A stretch of 9,293 nt of DNA from Treponema sp. (GTDB lineage Bacteria; Spirochaetota; Spirochaetia; Treponematales; Breznakiellaceae). The first letter of the stretch is position 1. Each line of letters begins with the position of its first letter. Shown here in pieces: positions 1 through 6,956 of the stretch. The notes below the pieces were generated by a model. That model saw only the letters and a list, made by a program, of their open reading frames with translations, searched no databases and had not been told where the DNA came from. Position numbers and translations under genes: made by a program. Location: NCBI GenBank assembly GCA_009780285.1, contig WRAL01000034.1:1-9293 (forward strand). The letters run 5' to 3'.

Positions 1-88
1 CACTCGGCACTCGGCACTCGGCACTCGGCACTCGGCACTCGGCACTCGGCACTCGGCACTCGGCACTCGGCACTCGGCACTCGGCACT
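1..88. repeat. 7-bp tandem repeat (CACTCGG), about 12.6 copies
   Basis: Perfect head-to-tail copies of CACTCGG fill the window from its first base to position 88, so the array may extend further upstream. No interruption or variant unit is seen. The unit length is not a multiple of 3, so if the array lay in a gene, copy changes would shift frame; on the + strand, frames 1 and 2 close at 88-90 and 128-130, and I see no gene that uses it. It ends 196 bp before the lipoprotein start codon. Confidence 0.97.
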
Positions 89-204
89 AAAGTATACCGG
101 ATATGCGACTCTTTGTCTAGCGCTATATAACCATTTTTTGTCTTGTATTCTTATTTTTTTCTCTTTTCGGGTATTGCGGCGGGAATTTTCCGCCTGCGCA
201 TATC

Positions 205-263
205 CCCGTTCGTAGGGACGGGCAATTTTTCAAGATTGCCCGCGGCCTAGGAACCGGGGCAAT
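205..263 (+). promoter_or_regulatory. Mutually exclusive hairpins in the lipoprotein 5' leader
   Basis: Three pairings share bases and cannot all form. CCCGT (205-209) pairs with ACGGG (218-222). CGGGCAAT (219-226) pairs with ATTGCCCG (235-242), giving an 8-bp stem and 8-nt loop. ATTGCCC (235-241) can instead pair with GGGCAAT (257-263), extended by CGG (243-245) with CCG (254-256), giving about 10 bp with one bulge. The last hairpin ends 7 nt before the AAGGAG ribosome binding site. The geometry resembles a translational switch, but I recognise no known riboswitch class. The pairing is seen; a regulatory role is inferred. Confidence 0.35.
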
Positions 264-270
264 CGACCAA

Positions 271-276
271 AAGGAG
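271..276 (+). promoter_or_regulatory. Ribosome binding site AAGGAG of the lipoprotein gene
   Basis: AAGGAG sits 8 nt before the ATG at 285. It decides the start: the in-frame GTG at 276 overlaps this site and cannot be served by it. Confidence 0.9.
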
Positions 277-284
277 TGTTTTTC

Positions 285-3200
285 ATGAAAAACACAGGTT
301 CTATTTTCGGGATCGTCGCGCTGGCCGCGGCGATCGCTCTTACGGTGACGGCTTGCGGCAATGGCAACAACGATACTGGCGGGACAGTATCGCCAACGAT
401 GTACACCGTAACCTACAACTCGGACGGCGGATCCGCGACGGCGTCGGCGCAGGTGGAGAACGGCAAGTATGCCGCGGTTCCGACGCAGCCGACCAAGGCG
501 CACTACGACTTCGATGGCTGGTACGCGCCGGGCGCGACGACGGCCTTCGCGTTCGCAAGCACGCCGATTACCGCCGACATCACGTTGACGGCGAAGTGGA
601 TTCCGGCATCCGGCGGCTACACCATAACCTTCGACTCAAACGGCGGAAGCGCCGTCGCGCCGATAACGGGCGTGGGGCACGGAACGATCATTTCCGCCCC
701 GACGCCGCCGACGCGCGGCGCCGATACCTTTGTCGGCTGGTTCCCTCCAGTGGGGACGGTGGCGTACAATTTCGGCTCCACAGTGGAGTCGAGCTTTACG
801 CTGCAGGCGCGGTGGTCGTCGACCGAGGTTTTTTCGGTAATCTTCGATAGCAACGGCGGCAGCCTGGTTAACACGGTTACGAACCTCTCCAGCGGAGCGA
901 CGGTCGCGAAGCCGGCGGATCCGACAATGCCGGGCCACAATTTTGTCGGCTGGACCGAGAGCGGGTACGTTACGCCTTTTGACTTTTCGACGCCGATAAC
1001 GGGAAACATCGTTCTGACGGCGCAGTGGGAAGTAATTCTCGGGCTGATGGTAACCTTCGATTCGAACGGCGGCAGCCCGGTCGATGCCATCGAGAATATG
1101 TCGGACGGAATGAGCGTCGTCGAGCCTGAGGCCCCGACAAGGGCCAGCTGGCACTTCGAAGGCTGGTTCCTGGTGGGAGCGAACGACGTCCCCAGCGCGA
1201 CGCCCTTCAACTTCGAGACGGAGCGGATGACGCGGAGCATAACGCTCCGGGCCGGATGGAACGAAAACCCCGTCTATAGGGTAACCTTCCTGAGTAACGG
1301 CGGCAGCCCGGTTGACGGGGTTCCCCGCATAACTTCCGGCCTTCCGGTCGCACAGCCCGCGAACCCGACAAGGGCCGGCTGGAACTTCGTGAACTGGTAC
1401 ACGCTGGACGACGATCTGACGCCCTACGTTTTTACCACGCCGATAACCGCCAACCTCGTTCTTCAGGCGCGCTGGACCGGCGACCTGCTGAACGTAACCT
1501 TTAACTCAGACGGCGGCAGCGCGGTGGACAACGTTACGGGCATTATAACGGGAACGGTAGTCAGCGAGCCGGCAGCGCCGACGCGGCTTGGGCACCGGTT
1601 CGAAGGCTGGTTCCTGGGGGCCGCGACGGAGCCTTTCAATTTCAGCAGCCCGATAACGGCGAGCATCACGCTTACGGCGAGGTGGGAAACGCTGCCGACG
1701 CTCAGCATAACGTTCGTATCGAACGGCGGCAGCGAGGTCAATGCGTACACCGGCATACTGAACGGGGACACAAGGGACGCGCCGAATCCCCCGATGCGCG
1801 GCGGCTGGAATTTTACCGGCTGGTTTACTCAGGCGACCGACGGCGCGCCCCACAACTGGGCGACGCCGATAACCTCGAACCTCACGCTTCATGCGCAGTG
1901 GAGCCAGGTGCTGACATTTACCGTAACGTTCAACTCCGCCGGCGGCACGGCGGTGGCGCCGCAGACGGGCATCGCCAACAACGGCAGGGCGACCCAGCCG
2001 ACAAACCCGACAAGGGCGCGCGAGCTGTCGGTCGGGCTGTGGCGCGGAACGCCGGCGCAGAACCGAGTCTGGGTTTTTGACGGCTGGCGGATAGCGGGGC
2101 AGGGCGCGAACTTCAACTTTGCCAATACGCCCATCACCGCCAACATCACCCTTGTCGCGCAGTGGTCCTTGCCGGCAGGAACGGCGGCGGGAACGCAGGT
2201 TGGCGGCATCGCGGGGAACAGCCTGCCGCCGGCGGTTGCGCACATCAACGCCAATCCCGGCACCTACACCCTGGTGGTGGATCAGAACTCCGTTTCCACG
2301 CAGCAGTCCATAACGGCGGCCAATGCGCATCTGCACATCATCAGCGCAGGCCAGCAAAGGGATATTACGCTTCAGGGCTCGGGCCATCTCCTTAACCTTA
2401 ACGGGGCGAACAGGAGTCTTACCCTTGAAAACATAACCCTCATTGGAACGCGCAGCAACAACAGAGGGCTGGTTAATATTGCCGGCGGCGCAAGCATGAC
2501 CATGAACGACCTGTCAACGATTCAAGGCAACACGATCTCCACGTTTACCGCTGGTTACACCACGCAGGGAGCCGCGGTAAGCGTCGTCGGCGTTGGATCA
2601 AGCCTCACCCTGAATTCCCGCGCGATTATACAGGACAACTCCAACAACCTGGCAGGCCCCTCGGCGGTGTATATTAACAACGGCAGCCTTGTAATGAACA
2701 CGGTAACCTCAGAAATCCATTCCAACACTGGCAGCATCTCAGTCATGCGCAACGGCGGCGCCGTGTTGCTTGCAGGCGCGGACTCTCGCTTTACGATGAA
2801 CAACGGCTACATCAGGGCAAATGGGGATGCGGCAAGCGGCGGAAATGGCAGCGCCGGCGCCGTTAATGTATTGGGCGGTGTCTTTACCATGGCCGCCGGG
2901 AGTATCTACGATAACCAAGGCATGTGGGGCGCGGTCGCGATAGACGGAGCCGATTCCGTCTTTACCATGACCGGCGGCTCTATCCACGGCAACATAGGCG
3001 CTGCGATCGGCGGGGCAGCCGGCGTGTCCGTTACGGGCGGCGGGACCTTTGTCATGAACGGCTCCGGCGCCACGATCGAACGCAACAGCGTCAGCTCGAT
3101 GCCGTCCTCGGCCGGCGGGGTTAGCGTGTCCGGCGCCGGCAGCAACTTTAACTTTATAAGCGGCACCATTTACGGCGCCAACGGGGGGGGGCAGGCAAAT

Positions 3201-3353
3201 ATAGCCACGGGTAACAACAGCTTCCGGGCCCTGCGCATCTCTGACGGCGCGGCGGCGCGGCGGGGCAATCTGGTCGGCGGCGTCTTTACGCCGATTTCGA
3301 ACCTTGCTAACAGCCAGGACACACTGAGCTTCAGGGACGGGCAACAACCGTAG
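285..3353 (+). CDS. Surface lipoprotein with eight InlB-type (Listeria-Bacteroides) repeats and a beta-helix-like C-terminus
   Basis: The 1022-residue protein starts with a lipoprotein signal peptide: K2, hydrophobic core 7-19, lipobox V21-T-A-C24, so Cys24 is the predicted lipidated residue. Eight repeats of about 65-83 residues follow, at roughly 40-105, 112-177, 183-248, 254-325, 331-397, 403-467, 473-539 and 545-627. Each has the pattern VTFxSNGGS, PTR, a FxGW-like core and a closing LxAxW, typical of the InlB B-repeat / Flg_new family. The eighth has a longer insert. Residues 628-1022 are rich in Gly, Asn, Ser and Thr with recurrent rungs such as FTMxxGxIxxN at about 836, 867, 893, 922 and 955, suggesting a parallel beta-helix. 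No catalytic motif or beta-barrel is seen. The likely site is the cell surface or periplasmic face; adhesion or binding is inferred from the family only. The gene ends in tandem stops (TAG TAG) and appears monocistronic, bounded by terminators. Confidence 0.93.
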   Translation: MKNTGSIFGIVALAAAIALTVTACGNGNNDTGGTVSPTMYTVTYNSDGGSATASAQVENGKYAAVPTQPTKAHYDFDGWYAPGATTAFAFASTPITADITLTAKWIPASGGYTITFDSNGGSAVAPITGVGHGTIISAPTPPTRGADTFVGWFPPVGTVAYNFGSTVESSFTLQARWSSTEVFSVIFDSNGGSLVNTVTNLSSGATVAKPADPTMPGHNFVGWTESGYVTPFDFSTPITGNIVLTAQWEVILGLMVTFDSNGGSPVDAIENMSDGMSVVEPEAPTRASWHFEGWFLVGANDVPSATPFNFETERMTRSITLRAGWNENPVYRVTFLSNGGSPVDGVPRITSGLPVAQPANPTRAGWNFVNWYTLDDDLTPYVFTTPITANLVLQARWTGDLLNVTFNSDGGSAVDNVTGIITGTVVSEPAAPTRLGHRFEGWFLGAATEPFNFSSPITASITLTARWETLPTLSITFVSNGGSEVNAYTGILNGDTRDAPNPPMRGGWNFTGWFTQATDGAPHNWATPITSNLTLHAQWSQVLTFTVTFNSAGGTAVAPQTGIANNGRATQPTNPTRARELSVGLWRGTPAQNRVWVFDGWRIAGQGANFNFANTPITANITLVAQWSLPAGTAAGTQVGGIAGNSLPPAVAHINANPGTYTLVVDQNSVSTQQSITAANAHLHIISAGQQRDITLQGSGHLLNLNGANRSLTLENITLIGTRSNNRGLVNIAGGASMTMNDLSTIQGNTISTFTAGYTTQGAAVSVVGVGSSLTLNSRAIIQDNSNNLAGPSAVYINNGSLVMNTVTSEIHSNTGSISVMRNGGAVLLAGADSRFTMNNGYIRANGDAASGGNGSAGAVNVLGGVFTMAAGSIYDNQGMWGAVAIDGADSVFTMTGGSIHGNIGAAIGGAAGVSVTGGGTFVMNGSGATIERNSVSSMPSSAGGVSVSGAGSNFNFISGTIYGANGGGQANIATGNNSFRALRISDGAAARRGNLVGGVFTPISNLANSQDTLSFRDGQQP
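3183..3191 (+). repeat. Nine-G homopolymer inside the lipoprotein gene
   Basis: Nine consecutive G residues encode Gly967-Gly969 of the lipoprotein. Gain of one G would bring TAA into frame seven codons after the tract (ending in the region of 3212-3214), and loss of one G would reach a TAG sooner (about 3201-3203). Either change removes the last 50 or so residues. Confidence 0.9.
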
Positions 3354-3365
3354 TAGGCTAGCCCG

Positions 3366-3397
3366 GATCGCCCTTGGCTAAGAAGCTGGGGGCGATC
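3366..3397 (+). other. Hairpin just after the lipoprotein stop codons
   Basis: GATCGCCC (3366-3373) is the exact complement of GGGCGATC (3390-3397), separated by 16 nt. It lies 13 nt after the stop codon and lacks a following T run, so it may protect the mRNA 3' end rather than terminate transcription. Confidence 0.4.
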
Positions 3398-3420
3398 GCT
3401 TTCATCACTGCCGGGCCACG

Positions 3421-3466
3421 GGACAGGCCCCTGGGATCCCTCTTCTGGGCGGCCTGTCCTTTTTTT
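3421..3466 (+). terminator. Intrinsic terminator of the lipoprotein gene
   Basis: GGACAGGCC (3421-3429) pairs perfectly with GGCCTGTCC (3451-3459) across a 21-nt loop, followed at once by a T run to 3466. Its position 68 bp after the stop codon fits termination of the lipoprotein transcript. Confidence 0.8.
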
Positions 3467-3490
3467 CCGAAAATAAAAGCCCGACAACCT

Positions 3491-3532
3491 AAAACCATTG
3501 AGCGGGGCGAAGGCCCCGCTCAATGGTTTTTT
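3491..3532. terminator. Strong bidirectional terminator-like hairpin, conserved-flank family copy 1
   Basis: An 18-bp perfect stem (3491-3508 with 3513-3530) closes on the tetraloop GAAG. The stem begins with AAAA and ends with TTTTTT, so it could terminate in both directions. It is preceded by CAACCTAAAA (3485-3494) and followed by CTATT and AGAAGAGCGGC. Nearly the same flanks surround a different stem at 7543-7587. No minus-strand gene converges on it here. Confidence 0.85.
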
Positions 3533-3548
3533 CTATTAGAAGAGCGGC

Positions 3549-3707
3549 AGGGAAGTCAATTTGCGGAAAATTAAACACGGAGGACACGGAGTTACACGGA
3601 GGGAGAGCGGCATTCGCGCGCGGCTTGCTGTAGAAGGGGATTTGCTCCGTGTAACTCCTCTTTACTCAGTGAAACTCCGTGGTAATTGCGAAAATTGATT
3701 CCCCCCG
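3549..3707. mobile_element. MITE-like 159-bp insertion with imperfect terminal inverted repeats and 11-bp direct flanks
   Basis: The segment is flanked by identical AGAAGAGCGGC at 3538-3548 and 3708-3718, which looks like an 11-bp target duplication. Its ends are imperfect inverted repeats: the left end reads AGGGAAGTCAATTTGCGG and the complement of the right end reads CGGGGGGAATCAATTTTCGC. Inside, three ACACGGAG units (3575-3582, 3584-3591, 3594-3601) face complementary CTCCGTGT-like units (3645-3652, 3665-3672, 3675-3682); GGAGTTACACGGAG (3588-3601) and CTCCGTGTAACTCC (3645-3658) are perfect complements. It encodes nothing. The related locus near 7593 has the same junction uninterrupted. 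I recall CTCCGTG-type repeats being scattered in many bacterial genomes, but cannot verify a family here. Confidence 0.6.
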
Positions 3708-3839
3708 AGAAGAGCGGCCTTTAGCGCTCAAGGGCGGGCCAAGTCGCCTGCGGCGACTTGGCCTCGGAGTTTTGCTTCGCAAAACTCCACCCATGGTTGC
3801 CGCCGATCAAAGGCCCTAGATCAAAAGGCCGCGCGGCCC
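3708..3839. repeat. Composite palindromic intergenic repeat, copy 1
   Basis: The unit is bounded by GCGGCCTTT (3714-3722) and its complement AAAGGCCGC (3824-3832). Inside are a 12-bp perfect hairpin (3737-3748 with 3752-3763, loop TGC), the 23-nt hairpin (3766-3788), and a 3' module reading GATCAAAGGCC, five variable bases, then TCAAAAGGCC running into the palindrome GGCCGCGCGGCC (3827-3838). The same boundaries recur at 7593-7760 with a different interior. It ends 12 nt before the next gene start. Confidence 0.75.
3766..3788. repeat. 23-nt dispersed hairpin, copy 1
   Basis: GGAGTTTTGC, triloop TTC, then GCAAAACTCC make a perfect 10-bp stem. The identical sequence occurs at 7497-7519, and a copy with one base change at 6995-7017. 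All three lie between genes and are followed by AC. Confidence 0.9.
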
Positions 3840-3845
3840 GATAAT
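3817..3845 (+). promoter_or_regulatory. Possible leaderless promoter of the coiled-coil gene
   Basis: GATAAT at 3840-3845 matches five of six bases of TATAAT and lies exactly 6 nt before the ATG at 3852, which would place transcription start at the start codon. The -35 position at 17-bp spacing (3817-3822, TAGATC) matches poorly. No Shine-Dalgarno sequence precedes the ATG, which is why a leaderless start is considered. Confidence 0.3.
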
Positions 3846-3851
3846 CTGAAC

Positions 3852-5303
3852 ATGGCAACGAATGACAGGGACGCGCTTATCGACTCCGGCGCGGGAATTT
3901 CCCTTGAGGAACAGCGCGAGATTCTTGCGCAGATAGACGGAATCGCCGAAAAAAATCGACAGGCGCTGTCCTCGGGCGCGAAGGGCGCGCGGAAAATCGC
4001 GGCGAAAAAAAGCGGCGCGTTCTTTCCGGCTATGGTGAACATTCTGGCCATTGTCGCGCTGGGCGCCGGCCTTTTCGCGCTGTACCGCTTCCAAGACGCC
4101 GCCGACGCAAGCGCGCGTGAAGGCGCGCGGGTTTTTAACGAAGTGGAGCGCGCCTTAATAGAAGAACTGCGGGCGGAAACCGGCGCGCTTCTCGCCGGCA
4201 AGGACAGGGAAATAGCCCAGATCCTCGCCTCGCTTTCGGAGGTGGAAACCCAGCTCGACGAGCTTGCCGCGATCTCCGGCGCGCTAACCGGGGCGCAGAA
4301 CGTAAGGCAGGAACGGCTGCTGTCCGAAAGGGAAGCCTACAGGCTCCAGCTTGAAGGGGCGCGCGAGGAAAGGGCGACGATGCTCGAAAGCGCGCGCCTG
4401 CGCGAGGCGGTTTTGCAGGCCCAGATGGAGGCGCGCGCGCGCGATTTCGCCCTTGCCTCCGAGCGCGGGGCCATCGAACTGGACGCGGCCCGCGCCGAGC
4501 TTGCGGCCCTTTCCCGCGACCAGGAACGCGCGGCCGTCGTGGAGGCGCAAATTTCCGGCATGATCGCCCTGGCCCACGCCCAAATCGCCGAGGGGGATTT
4601 TGACGGCGCCGAAAGCGCCATCGCCGCCTTGCAGGATTTTCTTGACGGCCCGGCTTTGCAGGCTCTGCGAGGAATGCAGGCGCGAAGGGAGATTCACGCG
4701 CAGGCCGTTTCCGCCCTGCGGCTGCTTTTGGCGCGCGCCCGGGAGGATCGCGCCTCGCTTCTCGCCGCCGGCTATGGCGAGCTTTCCGCCCGCGCCTCGG
4801 CGGAGCTGGGATCCATGCAGGACAGGATCGCCGGGCTTCAGGCGGATCTCGATCAGGCAAGGGACGCGCTGGTGGCCGGCGATTTGGACGCGGCTCGCGT
4901 CGTCAGCCAGTACCGAAGCGAGATCGGCCAGCTTGAATCCTCTCTGGCCGCGCTTCAAAGCCAAAACGCCGCGCTTAACGCGCAAAATTCAACCCTGAAC
5001 AATCAAAACACGGCGCTTAACAGTCAAAATAGCGCCCTCAGCAGCCAGAACACGGCGCTGGGCGCTCAGGTAAGCGCGCTGCAAGGGAATCTAAGCGCCC
5101 AAACCCAGGCGGCGGAAAGCCTGGGCCAGAACGTCCGCGCGCTTGAATCGACGAACGCGCTTTTGAACCAGACGATAGGCGCGCGCGACGGCGAGATCAG
5201 CGTTCTTCGCGGGGAAAACCAGACGCTGGGGGCGCAGCTTGCCCAGGCGCAGCAGCAGATCCAGCAGATTCAGCAGGCTTTGCAGGCATTGCTCCAGGAA
5301 TAG
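3852..5303 (+). CDS. Single-pass membrane protein with a long coiled coil, function unknown
   Basis: The 483-residue protein has a short charged N-terminus (1-56, with basic residues K44 to K53), one membrane segment (about 57-78) and a very long helical, Ala/Glu/Gln-rich remainder. Basic residues before the segment predict the N-terminus in the cytoplasm and the coiled coil in the periplasm. Residues 368-410 hold a strict heptad series LxxQNxx, with Leu at 368, 375, 382, 389, 396, 403 and 410 and Asn at 372, 379, 386, 393 and 400. A Gln-rich tail ends the protein. Residues around 237-263 resemble a helical-hairpin pair, possibly TPR-like. I do not recognise a named family; a scaffold or spacer role in the envelope is inference. 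No Shine-Dalgarno is visible before 3852, so the start rests on the ORF and a possible leaderless promoter. The hydrolase gene follows after 3 nt. Confidence 0.88.
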   Translation: MATNDRDALIDSGAGISLEEQREILAQIDGIAEKNRQALSSGAKGARKIAAKKSGAFFPAMVNILAIVALGAGLFALYRFQDAADASAREGARVFNEVERALIEELRAETGALLAGKDREIAQILASLSEVETQLDELAAISGALTGAQNVRQERLLSEREAYRLQLEGAREERATMLESARLREAVLQAQMEARARDFALASERGAIELDAARAELAALSRDQERAAVVEAQISGMIALAHAQIAEGDFDGAESAIAALQDFLDGPALQALRGMQARREIHAQAVSALRLLLARAREDRASLLAAGYGELSARASAELGSMQDRIAGLQADLDQARDALVAGDLDAARVVSQYRSEIGQLESSLAALQSQNAALNAQNSTLNNQNTALNSQNSALSSQNTALGAQVSALQGNLSAQTQAAESLGQNVRALESTNALLNQTIGARDGEISVLRGENQTLGAQLAQAQQQIQQIQQALQALLQE

Positions 5304-5306
5304 CGG

Positions 5307-6953
5307 ATGAAGGCGATTTACAACGCGCGCGTCCGCATAAAAGCCGGCGAATACCGCCAGGCCATTTTGATCGACGGCGCCCGCGTCGCGATGACCGGAA
5401 CGACGAGGGACGTCCTGCGCGCCCTGCCCGCCGGCGCGGAAAAAATCGACGCGCAGGGCGCGCTGGCGATTCCGGCCTTTTTCGACAGCCACCTTCATTT
5501 TATGTGGCTGGGCCGGCGCGCAGGCTCGGTCGAATGCGCCGGGGCAAAATCCGTCGAGGAGGTAATCGAAAGGGCGCGACGGCATATCGCGAAGGAAAGG
5601 CCGCCGGCCGGCGCCTACGTTCTGGGCTATGGCGTAAATCCCGACCAGTTCAGCGAAGGCCCGGCGCGCGATCTTTGTCGGCAGGACATCGACAAAATCT
5701 CGCGCGATCATCCGATAATCCTAAGCCGGAATTGCGGGCACACGATTTACTGCAATTCCCTTGCGCTTGAGCGAGCCGGCCTTTGCCAGAGCGCGCCGGA
5801 CGTTGAAGGCGGCGCCTTCGAAAAGGACGAAAACGGAAGGCCCACGGGAGTCGCGCGGGAAAACGCCGCCGTCATGATCCTTGCCGCGATGCCGGCCTAC
5901 ACCCGCGGGCAATTGCTCGGCTTCGCGCGGAAGGCCACGGCGCAGGCCCGCGTGCTGGGGATCGCCGCCTGCGGAAGCTACGATTCAGACGGCGCGGACT
6001 TCAACGACGTGTCCGGCGCCTACCTCGATCTTTGCGAGGAGGAACGCGCCGCCGGCCGTCCGCCCCTGCGCGTTTCGATGCAGTGCGGGATAAGCCTAAG
6101 CGACGAAATCCTGGACGAACGCCTGCGCGACGGCCCTTTTCCCAAGCCGCTTTGGCGCGACGATCGCTGGGGAACTTTTCTGCAGCTTGGCGCGATAAAG
6201 ATCTTCGTCGACGGCACCTTGGGCGGCCGCACCGCCTGGATGAGCCTTCCCTACCTTGACATGCCCGGCGCGAGCGGCTTTCCGCTTTTAGACGAGGCCG
6301 CGCTGGGCCGCTTTACGCGAAAGGCCGCGCAGGCTGGCGCGCAGGTTTTGGCCCACGCGATAGGCGACGCCTGCATAGAAAGCGTCGTCGGCGCCTTCGA
6401 GCGGGTTCTTGTCGACGGAAAGAATCCCCTGCGCCATGGAATCATCCATTGCCAGTTTACCCGGCCGGATCTGCTGGACCGCATGGCGCGCGCCGGAATC
6501 CTCGCGCTCGTCCAGCCGATTTTTCTGGAGGACGACATTCGCGTGGTCGAAAGCCGGATCGACCCGCGCCTTGCCCAAAGCTCCTACGCCTGGGCCAGCA
6601 TGATCTCGCGCGGCGTTCCCACAAGCTTTGGAACCGACGCGCCGGTTACCGGCCTCGATCCCCTGCGCTGCATTTCCTGGGCCGCGCTGCGAAGCGACCC
6701 CGAAAATCCCGGCACGCATCCCGGCGGCTTCCTTCCGGCCGAAAAGGTCGGCGCGGATCGGGCCTTCGACGCGTACTCGCTCGCCTCGGCGCAGAGCGCC
6801 TTTTGGGAGGCCTCCCTCGGGCGCATCGCGCCGGGCTTTTTCGCCGACATCGCGCTTTTGGACAAGGACATTTTCGCCATCGATCCCGCCGAGATACACG
6901 CCGCCCGCGTCCTTCGCACCCTCTGCGCCGGCGAGACGGTTTACTCGGTTTGA
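5307..6953 (+). CDS. Amidohydrolase 3 family metal-dependent hydrolase (YtcJ-like)
   Basis: This 548-residue protein has the full layout of the Amidohydro_3 family (YtcJ / N-substituted formamide deformylase type). An N-terminal beta-sandwich part (1-55) leads into a TIM barrel. The metal-binding motif DSHLH gives His62 and His64. Later signatures are K298 in KIFVDGTLGG, His350 in HAIGD, His381 in HGIIHCQ and Asp444 in GTDAPV. The returning C-terminal strand has the family's GFFADIALLD (510-519). The family hydrolyses C-N bonds of amides, formamides or cyclic ureides; the substrate here cannot be told. No signal peptide is seen, so it is cytoplasmic. The ATG lies 3 nt after the preceding TAG, and its Shine-Dalgarno (AGGAA, 5296-5300) sits inside the last codons of the upstream gene, pointing to translational coupling. 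All expected key residues appear present. Confidence 0.94.
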   Translation: MKAIYNARVRIKAGEYRQAILIDGARVAMTGTTRDVLRALPAGAEKIDAQGALAIPAFFDSHLHFMWLGRRAGSVECAGAKSVEEVIERARRHIAKERPPAGAYVLGYGVNPDQFSEGPARDLCRQDIDKISRDHPIILSRNCGHTIYCNSLALERAGLCQSAPDVEGGAFEKDENGRPTGVARENAAVMILAAMPAYTRGQLLGFARKATAQARVLGIAACGSYDSDGADFNDVSGAYLDLCEEERAAGRPPLRVSMQCGISLSDEILDERLRDGPFPKPLWRDDRWGTFLQLGAIKIFVDGTLGGRTAWMSLPYLDMPGASGFPLLDEAALGRFTRKAAQAGAQVLAHAIGDACIESVVGAFERVLVDGKNPLRHGIIHCQFTRPDLLDRMARAGILALVQPIFLEDDIRVVESRIDPRLAQSSYAWASMISRGVPTSFGTDAPVTGLDPLRCISWAALRSDPENPGTHPGGFLPAEKVGADRAFDAYSLASAQSAFWEASLGRIAPGFFADIALLDKDIFAIDPAEIHAARVLRTLCAGETVYSV

Positions 6954-6956
6954 TGG

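Larger units (their letters stand above)
89..284 (+). other. Leader region of the lipoprotein gene
   Basis: This 196-bp stretch holds no convincing gene. It opens with an AT-rich patch (about 121-165, with T runs at 134-139 and 154-160) that stands out from the GC-rich surroundings. TATATAA at 124-130 is the only plausible -10-like string, but I see no well-spaced -35 partner, so the promoter is not placed. The 3' half (205-263) can form competing hairpins, listed separately, and the ribosome binding site follows at 271-276. Confidence 0.5.

Noticed and set aside
205..263. A known riboswitch in the lipoprotein leader
   Set aside because: I could not match the hairpins to the core of any riboswitch class I know, so only the competing pairings are reported.
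276..284. GTG at 276 as the lipoprotein start
   Set aside because: It overlaps the AAGGAG site, which is correctly spaced for the ATG at 285; that start also gives a proper signal peptide beginning MKN.
1506..2387. Minus-strand frame of 293 codons opposite the lipoprotein
   Set aside because: It mirrors the codon bias of the repeat-coding strand; its apparent internal repeats come from the InlB-type repeats on the other strand.
3170..3574. Small frames across the lipoprotein 3' end and the following gap (minus 3170-3523, plus 3374-3574)
   Set aside because: They run through two terminator hairpins and repeat DNA, have no ribosome binding site and encode no recognisable domain.
3575..3682. 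The ACACGGAG/CTCCGTGT arrays as a CRISPR
   Set aside because: Units are 8 nt, spaced 1-10 nt apart and in opposite orientations across a centre; there are no spacer-length unique segments and no cas gene.
4135..5711. Several open frames on the minus strand opposite the coiled-coil and hydrolase genes
   Set aside because: Their products are Arg/Pro/Ala-rich with no domain pattern, and the plus-strand genes explain the region.
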